DNA of 64,000 nucleotides, taken from Chryseosolibacter sp040902445 (GTDB lineage Bacteria > Bacteroidota > Bacteroidia > Cytophagales > Cyclobacteriaceae). The translations under genes were made by a program, and so were the position numbers. Positions 25,018-31,899 of the stretch are shown here, piece after piece. The notes beneath the pieces were generated by a model, which saw only the letters and a program-made list of their open reading frames with translations, was not told the origin of the DNA and did not search any database. Every line of letters begins with the position of its first letter. The first letter of the stretch is position 1. Where the stretch lies: NCBI GenBank assembly GCA_040902445.1, contig JBBDXJ010000297.1:8560-72559 (forward strand), written 5' to 3'.

Positions 25018-25302
25018 TGGAACTTCATTCCAATCCTTCCAGTCGAGAAGAAGACATTGGGCATTGGGGAATTAGGCACGCTGACATCAATTGCCATTGG
25101 CAATAGCCAGTGGATATTTCGGCCATTGGTTTATCCATTGGATATTTCAATTTCCAAACAATGTGTGTTAATTCATTGGAACACACAACTCCAACATCAA
25201 TTGCCACTAGCTTTAGCGAGTGGATTTTTCATGTCACATCAGAGGGCTTTAGCCCAAATCGCACTCACCGTTCACCACTCCAAAGGAGTATGGACTGACC
25301 AC
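25018..25302. repeat. Intergenic repeats with two 40-bp copies differing at their centre
   Basis: ACATCAATTGCCA ... GTGGATxTTTC occurs at about 25082-25120 and 25194-25232. The central ~10 bp differ (TTGGCAATAG in one, CTAGCTTTAG in the other) yet both centres are self-complementary with the flanks. GGGCTTTAGCCC follows near 25245. The right end holds CACTCACCGTTCACC words and a 14-nt palindrome (25280-25293) flanked by ACT. Confidence 0.65.
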
Positions 25303-28092
25303 TCACAACTGACGGATTCGGATGTTCTTCCACCGCATGGTATACAATCGCCCATTCTCCATGCCATGCATCTGCAAACCAATAAATCCGCGGGAATGGG
25401 TTTTATAAACCTCCTCATTAAAAAGGTCTTCCACCGGATGGCCATTGACCCAGGTCTGAATGCGCGAACCTTGTGCCACGATCCTTACCTTGTTCCAGCC
25501 TTCATTAAATAAGAAATGGTGGCCATTCTTTATTTTTTCTTCGGATGAAAGCCAGCCGGTACCGAGCGCCTCTCCGTAAATAAGTCCTGTAGTGGGCGTT
25601 CCCGGGCGATTATTCCTTTGCAATTCTACCTGGGGACCATTTACTCGTCCTGCGCGCAGGTCGCGACCCTCTCCTACAGTAACCGGTCTTGCTTTCGACC
25701 GGATCTGTATCCCTGAATTTGTAACACTGTCGACCATAACATCGAGTTCAAGTTCAAAGTCCGAAAATTCCTGCGTCGTGCATAGAAAGGAATTCGGACT
25801 ACCTGCTGCGGTTCTTCCGATGATCGCGCCATCCTCAACGGTATAGGTATGCGATCCATTCAGGTGAACCCAACCGTTCAGGGTAGTTCCATCAAACAGG
25901 TCCGACCAGTCATCTCCGGATGTTCTTTTTGGTTGATCCTCTTCGTCGGGAAGGGCAAAGGCAATGATAGAATCACCGTATTTGGTGGCGTTCTTTCCGC
26001 CGCCGCCCGCAGCAATCACCAGATATTGTTTTCCATCGATCATGTAAACGCTGGGCGAAGCGTAACCTGCTGCCGGCAATTTATACTCCCATAGAACAGA
26101 ACCGGAATGACTTTCAAATGCCCGGATCTTTTCATCGGGAGTCGCTGCAATAAAAACTACTCCCCCGGCGGTAGCGACGGGACCACCAAAATTTTTCGCC
26201 CCGGTATGTCGGACACCTTTTGCGACCAGCTCGGGATATTCACCCAGTGGTACTTTCCACAATATCGAACCCTTCCGGAGATCGACCGCATTGAGTGTCC
26301 CCCATGGCGGTGAAATGGCAGGCGCCCCGAAAGGATCGACAAAGAATGGTATCTCCACGGAATAACGTAGACGGCTACCGGTTGTATCGCCTTCTGTTAT
26401 GTTTTCCCTACTTCTCAAAAAAGATACTATCGCATTCAGGTCCCTGTTGGAGAACTGCGGAAACGCCGGCATGATACCTTTACCCTCATGTAGTATATTT
26501 TTGATTTCAGCATCATCCATTTGAATTTCTTTCAGCGCGGGATACACGGGAGGATTTCCCTGCCGTTCCAGGCCGTGGCACGAAGTACAATTCTTCCTGT
26601 ATATCAGTGCTCCAACTTGCGTCGGAGTCGCATCTGTTTTATCGATATCGTAAAACATCCGGAGGGTGTTGATCGAGGGAGCCTCATTTGCATTCACAAA
26701 CATTGCATTGGAGTAGGGATCGAAGGAAGCTCCTCCCCACTCCACCCCTCCCTGATGGCTGGGCATCGTGATCGTGCCCTGAAGAGAAGGCGGTGTGTAA
26801 ATAAGACCGGTTTCATATCGTCGGAATTGTTCAATCGCAGACGCGCGCGATTCTGGTGTGACATTGGAAAGATCAGCTTCGTTCAGCGACAGTCGCACCA
26901 GTGGCGGTGGCTTCAGCGGAAAAGGTTGAGTGGGCCAGGCTTCCTCACCTGGAATTTTGGAAGGAGGAACGGCAATCTCTTCCACGGAAAATAACGGTTT
27001 GCCGGTATCTCTGTCCAGCACAAAAGTGAAACCCATTTTTGTAAGCTGTACAACGGCATCCCTGGATACATCCCCATCTCTGATCGTTACCAGAATAGGC
27101 GCCGGCGGGTTGTCATAATCCCAGATATCATGATGGACAGTCTGGTAGTGCCACTTTCGATCACCGGTAGTAGCGTCGAGCGCGATCACACAATTTCCAA
27201 ACAGGTTCGTTCCCTTTCTGAACCCTCCGTAGAAGTCGTTTGCCGGCGATCCCGTAGCAAAAAACACCCACCCTCTTTTCTCATCCACCGAAAATCCTCC
27301 CCATGGATTAGCTCCACCATAAGTTTCTCCTTCGACCCATTCCCATGTATCGTATCCGAATTCTCCTTTCCGCGGCACCGTGTGGAAGATCCATTTGAAT
27401 TTACCTGTAACTGCATCATATGCCCGCACATCTCCCGGGGTTGAATTATATTCCTCCGGCACCCGCGAAGTCACGATCAGAAAATTTCTAAAAACGATGC
27501 CGGGAGTAGTGACCTCAATCGAGGCCCTCGCAGAATCCACACTTAGGTCATGGCGCAGATCAATAAATCCTCCCCTGCCAAAGGAAGAAATGATCGCCCC
27601 AGTCTTCGCATCCAGAGCATATACTTTATTATTTACAAAATGAAAAATGCGCTGGCCCTCCGCGCCTTCCCAGTACGTGACACCCCGACTGCGCCCGCGA
27701 AAAACTTTTTTGTCCGGCTCGTGTTCTGACGAAACAAACCTCCATATTTCTTCGCCGGTGACGGCATTCAGAGCAATAGCATCGAGTCGCGGAGTGGTGA
27801 AATAGAGCAGGCCTTCAATAACGATAGGGTTTGAATACATAGAAGGTCCGTTAGGGTCTCCGGTATGATACTCCCAAACCGGTGTGAGCTTATGGACATT
27901 CGCAGCATTGATCTGCCCAAGCTCAGCGTATTGATTTGATTTTTTATCGCCGCGGTAAATAGCCCAGTCGGTATAGTTATCGTATTTATCCGTTTGATCC
28001 TGAGAGGTCGCCCGATCAACCGGCCCTTTTCGATCGCACGAAATTGATAAGGAAAGAGCGATTATATGTAAAACAAGCGTGAATGGTCTCAT
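25303..28092 (-). CDS. Three-part lipoprotein: PQQ-type dehydrogenase with inserted cytochrome c and C-terminal DUF1080
   Basis: The protein has 929 residues. An N-terminal export signal ends in a plausible lipobox (LSLSISC). Residues ~40-480 and ~580-720 are the split beta-propeller of a quinoprotein glucose dehydrogenase-like enzyme ('WAIYRGDKKSNQYAELGQIN', 'GVEWGGASFDP', 'PPWGTLNAVDL'). A small cytochrome c domain is inserted in between, with its haem motif CTSCHG near residues 500-505 and a later methionine ('GIMPAFPQFS') as likely sixth ligand. From ~727 to the end is a DUF1080 (3-keto-disaccharide hydrolase) domain ('WSDLFDGTTLNGWVHL', 'NSGIQIRSKARPV'). The DUF6807 gene lies upstream after a 58-bp gap. 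It is likely periplasmic and acts on a sugar or glycoside; oxidation and cleavage in one chain is my inference. Confidence 0.8.
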   Translation of the reverse strand: MRPFTLVLHIIALSLSISCDRKGPVDRATSQDQTDKYDNYTDWAIYRGDKKSNQYAELGQINAANVHKLTPVWEYHTGDPNGPSMYSNPIVIEGLLYFTTPRLDAIALNAVTGEEIWRFVSSEHEPDKKVFRGRSRGVTYWEGAEGQRIFHFVNNKVYALDAKTGAIISSFGRGGFIDLRHDLSVDSARASIEVTTPGIVFRNFLIVTSRVPEEYNSTPGDVRAYDAVTGKFKWIFHTVPRKGEFGYDTWEWVEGETYGGANPWGGFSVDEKRGWVFFATGSPANDFYGGFRKGTNLFGNCVIALDATTGDRKWHYQTVHHDIWDYDNPPAPILVTIRDGDVSRDAVVQLTKMGFTFVLDRDTGKPLFSVEEIAVPPSKIPGEEAWPTQPFPLKPPPLVRLSLNEADLSNVTPESRASAIEQFRRYETGLIYTPPSLQGTITMPSHQGGVEWGGASFDPYSNAMFVNANEAPSINTLRMFYDIDKTDATPTQVGALIYRKNCTSCHGLERQGNPPVYPALKEIQMDDAEIKNILHEGKGIMPAFPQFSNRDLNAIVSFLRSRENITEGDTTGSRLRYSVEIPFFVDPFGAPAISPPWGTLNAVDLRKGSILWKVPLGEYPELVAKGVRHTGAKNFGGPVATAGGVVFIAATPDEKIRAFESHSGSVLWEYKLPAAGYASPSVYMIDGKQYLVIAAGGGGKNATKYGDSIIAFALPDEEDQPKRTSGDDWSDLFDGTTLNGWVHLNGSHTYTVEDGAIIGRTAAGSPNSFLCTTQEFSDFELELDVMVDSVTNSGIQIRSKARPVTVGEGRDLRAGRVNGPQVELQRNNRPGTPTTGLIYGEALGTGWLSSEEKIKNGHHFLFNEGWNKVRIVAQGSRIQTWVNGHPVEDLFNEEVYKTHSRGFIGLQMHGMENGRLYTMRWKNIRIRQL

Positions 28093-28150
28093 GCAAAAGA
28101 ATGTGTTGATGTGTCGGATGTTACTTACAACTTATCACTTAACTTACAAC
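28093..28150. repeat. Short ACTTACAACTTATCACTTA word repeat between two genes
   Basis: The 58-bp gap between the PQQ-fusion gene and the DUF6807 gene is mostly the repeated word ACTTACAACTTA, similar to GTTATAAGTTTTAAGTTTAG at 38240-38280. Confidence 0.6.
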
Positions 28151-29179
28151 TTATTCACACACGAATTCCTTCCAGATACGGTTCACTTCCGCAGGATTAT
28201 GATCGCCGGTGTAAACAATTACTCTGAAGCGAAAGATTTCCGCCTTGCCCTGGGCTAAGCTCCAATCGCCGAGAATCTGACGGGAAGGCCCAACCCCCAA
28301 CTCGTTATCTACTCGCCAGGGCGTGGGAAATACTTCGTTATCAGGATGATCAAGGATGGCGATATGAGCAAGATCATTCCGGCCGTTGACCTGCAGACCA
28401 ATGTCATTCCAGATGGCGCGTTGTCCTTCAGCCATGCCGTTGCGCTGTCCCGCGGCATTGACTACTTCACCCACCATCCCCTGTCGCCATGGCATACGCA
28501 CAAATAAACCTCCGACATAAAATTTCCCCATCGTCAGATCAATTTTTGCCTTCCCTGTCCATTCCAGGTTCAAAAGATATTTGCCTTCGCGTTCCTCAAA
28601 AGTCCATGTTTGAGTTTCATCAAGTATGGCACCGCCGTTTTCATCCAGAAGCTGATAAACGGTTCGCCATTTAACCCGGGGACCATTTGCATCCAGCACA
28701 TCCGCGGAGATCCGGCGCCAGTGTTCCTCCCTCCAGTTCATAAAAAAATCGCGGCCATTTACCTGTTTCAATCCCCAGTAAAGTCCGGTTTGATGCTTGT
28801 GATGCGCCGGACTGTACTCCGTCAATTGACCTTTCCCGTCCGGAGCAACAACCGGATGGATATACGGCCGGATACCAGCCCTGGCATTTTGCGTTAGTAC
28901 CAATGTTTTACCATTGGCGCGTAATACGGATATTGTACCCTCAGTCTTATTGTGGTCAACGGTAAAAAGAGAAACAGCTTGCCCTTTTTGTTTATCGGAA
29001 GAAATACAGCCGGCAAATAGAACTATGAATAAAAAGCATGAAATCAAGGTCACCAATGAAAAGTATGGTCGGCTATAATATATTCCAAATGCATTTTCGA
29101 TCTTCTTCCGGAGCTTGGTTACCAGAAAGGTATCTTTTGAATAATGTCCCATCAGAAGGGTGAAGAGTTCTTTCAGCAT
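28151..29179 (-). CDS. DUF6807 (PmoA-like) lipoprotein
   Basis: The protein has 342 residues. After ~40 polar residues comes a hydrophobic stretch ending in a possible lipobox ('FLFIVLFAGC'), then the DUF6807 fold: 'RPYIHPVVAPDGKGQLTEYS' with PAHHKHQTGLYWG, and 'WNDIGLQVNG'. Proteins annotated PmoA-like in Bacteroidota and Planctomycetota belong here. They are not methane monooxygenase subunits and usually sit with sugar oxidoreductases or DUF1080 proteins. The start is uncertain: a GTG close to the hydrophobic stretch would give a normal lipoprotein signal, but the -7 element at 29239-29246 allows the long form. It is probably co-transcribed with the PQQ fusion gene. Confidence 0.7.
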   Translation of the reverse strand: MLKELFTLLMGHYSKDTFLVTKLRKKIENAFGIYYSRPYFSLVTLISCFLFIVLFAGCISSDKQKGQAVSLFTVDHNKTEGTISVLRANGKTLVLTQNARAGIRPYIHPVVAPDGKGQLTEYSPAHHKHQTGLYWGLKQVNGRDFFMNWREEHWRRISADVLDANGPRVKWRTVYQLLDENGGAILDETQTWTFEEREGKYLLNLEWTGKAKIDLTMGKFYVGGLFVRMPWRQGMVGEVVNAAGQRNGMAEGQRAIWNDIGLQVNGRNDLAHIAILDHPDNEVFPTPWRVDNELGVGPSRQILGDWSLAQGKAEIFRFRVIVYTGDHNPAEVNRIWKEFVCE

Positions 29180-29238
29180 GGAGTAGTTTTAGCAAAGAAA
29201 CACGCCCGGATACGGACTTTCCTGTCCACCAATGACCA

Positions 29239-29262
29239 CAAAAATAGCCTGGTCACAGGCTA
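29239..29262 (-). promoter_or_regulatory. -7 element overlapped by a TAGCCTG-GTCA-CAGGCTA palindrome
   Basis: On the minus strand TATTTTTG (29246-29239) matches TAnnTTTG ~60 nt upstream of the DUF6807 gene. A perfect 7-bp inverted repeat, TAGCCTG (29245-29251) and CAGGCTA (29256-29262), overlaps its upstream edge and occupies the -7/-33 spacer. That is where a repressor would bind; the reading is inferred from geometry. Confidence 0.45.
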
Positions 29263-29313
29263 AATTACCAAAATAATGGCCTTAGTGGCAAAATTCATGG
29301 TGACGTGGGAAGA

Positions 29314-30048
29314 TCAATCCTCAACAATGTTTGCCTTTCCGAAAACAAGCCGACGGTTGATATGGGCGCCACCGTCGACGTAAATTTTCGGTTCACCGAA
29401 TGCATCGATACGGACTTCTTCAGTTGAATTTATTTTTAATGATCCTTCGCCGAATATACTTGTGACAATATAATCGCTTCGCATCTCCTGGGTATCAATT
29501 TTATTTTCGCCGTACAGCATATATTTCTGTTCAATCGTTCTGCCATGCTTAATATGCAGACGATTTTCTCCATACAGTTTTGCCTTGAAATAGCCGGTTT
29601 TCAGAGAAGCAAGAGTAATTTCATTTTCACCATAAGCGCGCAATGTGAAATGTTCTGAATCAATAACGTCATTGCAGGTGAGTTCCTGTTCGCCTCTGAT
29701 CTCGAGCATTTCCAATTCCTTATAGGTTACATAGGCTGTGACGGATGCACCCTCGTACATGCCTTCTCTTCGTCCGTAACGGTTTTCGCGAGGTTTCATT
29801 CGTTCGATTTTTTGTGCTTTGTCCAGATAGATCCTTAATGTCCTTCTGTTAGCATCAATGTTGATCCTGTTCTCACTCACATTGTGATATACGAGCCGGA
29901 TCGATTCAACGTCACCTTTTGTAAGGATTACATTTATGCGCGGAGAAGCGACGATCCGCGTGAAATGTTTGAGATTCTTTTCGATTTCCTGGCTGTGGGC
30001 CAGTATCACAATGAAGCTAAGGGCGAAAATCAGGGTAAGTTTTTTCAT
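29314..30048 (-). CDS. Secreted GIN-domain (DUF2807) protein
   Basis: The protein has 244 residues with a signal peptide (MKKLTLIFALSFIVILAHSQ). The GIN-domain pattern follows: an opening 'FTRIVASPRINVILTKGD' and rungs of short strands, four of them carrying AYGEN/LYGEN/IFGEG/AFGEP turns. The family forms beta-helix-like secreted or surface proteins of unknown role in Bacteroidota. It resembles in style, but is distinct from, the DUF4097-like pair at 3-5 kb. It is downstream of an ABC-permease relic on the same strand and appears to be transcribed alone. Confidence 0.75.
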   Translation of the reverse strand: MKKLTLIFALSFIVILAHSQEIEKNLKHFTRIVASPRINVILTKGDVESIRLVYHNVSENRINIDANRRTLRIYLDKAQKIERMKPRENRYGRREGMYEGASVTAYVTYKELEMLEIRGEQELTCNDVIDSEHFTLRAYGENEITLASLKTGYFKAKLYGENRLHIKHGRTIEQKYMLYGENKIDTQEMRSDYIVTSIFGEGSLKINSTEEVRIDAFGEPKIYVDGGAHINRRLVFGKANIVED

Positions 30049-30101
30049 TCAGTTATGCTTTTTGATAGACTGATGTAAGACAACAAAGGTTGCACTTACC
30101 C

Positions 30102-30193
30102 CTACTCATTTCGCAAAGAATCAACCGGATTTCCGGATGCTGCCTTAAAAGCCCTGAAACTGATGGAAAAAAAGGCTATTAAGAACGTTACGG
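30102..30193 (-). pseudogene. C-terminal relic of an FtsX/MacB-type ABC permease
   Basis: On the minus strand the frame reads 'AVTFLIAFFSISFRAFKAAS' then GNPVDSLRNE and a TAG stop. This is how FtsX/MacB-type permeases end: last membrane helix, then a (K/A)A..NPV.SLR.E tail. The intact gene at 31900-34338 ends 'TIKVAMSNPSETLRSE'. Homology stops at ~30193, exactly where a 29-nt palindromic element begins. It is the remnant of a deleted permease whose loss may have involved that element. Confidence 0.7.
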
Positions 30194-30254
30194 CGCCCGC
30201 TGAAGTGCCTGCCCATCCGAAGTGTCTCACGTAGGCGGGCCTCACGCAGTCGGG
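30194..30254. repeat. 29-nt palindromic element nested inside a second copy of itself
   Basis: The outer copy is 30194-30210 plus 30243-30254 (17 + 12 = 29 nt, from CGCCCGCTGAAGTGCCT to CACGCAGTCGGG). The inner copy is 30211-30239 (29 nt, from GCCCATCCGAAGTG to CACGTAGGCGGG). The inner copy is flanked by CCT on the left (30208-30210) and CCT on the right (30240-30242), as if that triplet was duplicated on insertion. A third copy at 43231-43259 has the same length and the same CCT flanks. Confidence 0.7.
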
Positions 30255-30418
30255 TCTTAGTGACTAATAAATCAAGTTCCATCACTTGTTCAGCAATGCC
30301 GACAAATATAGAAACTTAGTGGCTATGTGCCTTAGTCGCTAAAAAAAAAGATGTATTGCTGTATGGAATCCCCGGGGCTCCCGCATCCTGGTCATATCAA
30401 TATCAAACAAACAATTTT

Positions 30419-31732
30419 ATGAAGACCTGGAGATTACCTGGTATGATGGTGCTGGTCATGACTAGTATCATCTTGTTATTAGCTTTTACTTTTCGCAGGG
30501 CGGACCCTGTAAAAAAGAGAGTTCCGTTTGCACCACCGAAGGGTTGTGTGTTCCGCACCATTATGGGTGAAGAGGCGTCAGTCAATCACTTCATTCACAA
30601 AACCCCGGAGAACGTACAGCGCGCAGTCGACCACGGATTGTCCTGGATCATAGAAGCGCAGCAAGCCAATGGTGGCTGGGGTGCAGGAAGTCATCATCGT
30701 CAGGATATAACAAATCCTCATGCGGTTGAAACGGATCCTGCAACGACATCAATGGTAGCCATGGCAATGCTGAGAAGCGGCACCACACTATCAAAGGGAA
30801 ACTACACACAAAACCTCCGGAAAGCATTAAAACATTTGTTAAACGTCGTTGAAACATCTGCTCCGGGAAGCCTTAATATCACCGAACAAACCGGTACGCA
30901 GATCCAAACAAAGCTTGGAAGCAATATTGACGTAATCCTCACCTCACAGTTTCTTTCTAATATCCAACCTTATGTAAGCCACGATCCGGATCTGACAGCA
31001 CGGGTAAAAAAATGCCAGGAGATCTGTGTCCAGAAAATACAACGCGCGCAAGACGGCAATGGAAGCATCGCAGGATCGGGCTGGGCCGGTGTGCTGCAAT
31101 CATCCTTTGCAACAAACGCCCTCGAAGCTGCGGAAGCAAACGGAGCAGATGTAGATAAAAAAGCCCTCGACAAGGCCAGGAAGTTTCAGAAGGACAATTA
31201 CAATGCAAAAACCGGTGATGTTAAAACCGACCTTGGCGCAGGTATCGTATTGTATTCCGTAACCGGTTCCGTTCGCGCAAGCGCAAAGCAAGCGCGGAAA
31301 GTAGAAGAAGAAATGGTGAAAGCAAGAAAAGAAGGAAAACTTTCACAGAGCGCGGCACCATCCGCTGAAAACCTACAGAAGATAGGTTTCGAAAAAGACG
31401 ATGCTCTCCAATACGCAACCGCTTATGAAGTTTATCAATCAGCAAAAGTAGAGGCACAACGCGAAGATGTGATGAGCGGATTTGGGAATAACGGGGGTGA
31501 AGAATTTCTGAGCTATTTGCAAACCGGTGAGAGCATGATCATCAACAAAGATGAAAGCTGGCAAAACTGGTACAACAATATGAGCGGACGCTTATTGAAA
31601 ATTCAAAACGATGACGGAAGCTGGCAAGGACATCACTGTATTACCAGTCCGGTGTTCTGTACGGCGACGTGCCTGCTGATTCTGGCCGTAAACAATGATG
31701 TTGAAAACTTAATAGAGATGGGAGGCAAGTGA
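30419..31732 (+). CDS. Membrane-anchored prenyltransferase/squalene-cyclase-like alpha-toroid protein
   Basis: The protein has 437 residues from MKTWRLPGMMVLVMTSIILL; an in-frame ATG at 30356 would put 21 polar residues before this anchor. After the anchor comes a helical domain with QW-like repeats of the prenyltransferase/squalene oxidase fold: 'GLSWIIEAQQANGGWGAG' at the start and 'IQNDDGSWQGHHCITSPVFC' with TATCLLILAV at the end. The catalytic DxDD of squalene cyclases is not seen, so a non-catalytic or different role is likely. It reads toward the ABC permease gene at 31900, with a 167-bp gap holding a possible separate promoter. Confidence 0.65.
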   Translation: MKTWRLPGMMVLVMTSIILLLAFTFRRADPVKKRVPFAPPKGCVFRTIMGEEASVNHFIHKTPENVQRAVDHGLSWIIEAQQANGGWGAGSHHRQDITNPHAVETDPATTSMVAMAMLRSGTTLSKGNYTQNLRKALKHLLNVVETSAPGSLNITEQTGTQIQTKLGSNIDVILTSQFLSNIQPYVSHDPDLTARVKKCQEICVQKIQRAQDGNGSIAGSGWAGVLQSSFATNALEAAEANGADVDKKALDKARKFQKDNYNAKTGDVKTDLGAGIVLYSVTGSVRASAKQARKVEEEMVKARKEGKLSQSAAPSAENLQKIGFEKDDALQYATAYEVYQSAKVEAQREDVMSGFGNNGGEEFLSYLQTGESMIINKDESWQNWYNNMSGRLLKIQNDDGSWQGHHCITSPVFCTATCLLILAVNNDVENLIEMGGK

Positions 31733-31758
31733 GTGTTAAATCTCCCCGAACGTACGAT

Positions 31759-31854
31759 TTTGAACATACGTCGCTCATATTTGAACATTGAGTCCAAAAA
31801 TGACCTCGCTTTTATGCGTAAAACGACGTTTTGAAAAAAAGCACAGTAATTGCG
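31759..31854 (+). promoter_or_regulatory. Possible sigma-54 promoter with two upstream activator-like sites
   Basis: GCACAGTAATTGC (31841-31853) fits the sigma-54 -24/-12 pattern (GGCAC-N5-TTGC with the first G replaced by A) at the correct 10-nt spacing, ~46 nt before the permease ATG. Upstream, TTTGAACAT occurs at 31759-31767 and 31780-31788, exactly 21 bp apart (two helical turns), as enhancer sites often are. It is a weak call on sequence alone. Confidence 0.3.
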
Positions 31855-31899
31855 TTACAATGACCCTCCGACGGAGTTAACACTGGAAGAACCCTGCTT

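Noticed and set aside
28151..29179. Annotation as methane monooxygenase subunit PmoA
   Set aside because: The 'PmoA-like' label belongs to DUF6807; the protein is a soluble-type lipoprotein without the membrane spans or metal sites of particulate methane monooxygenase.
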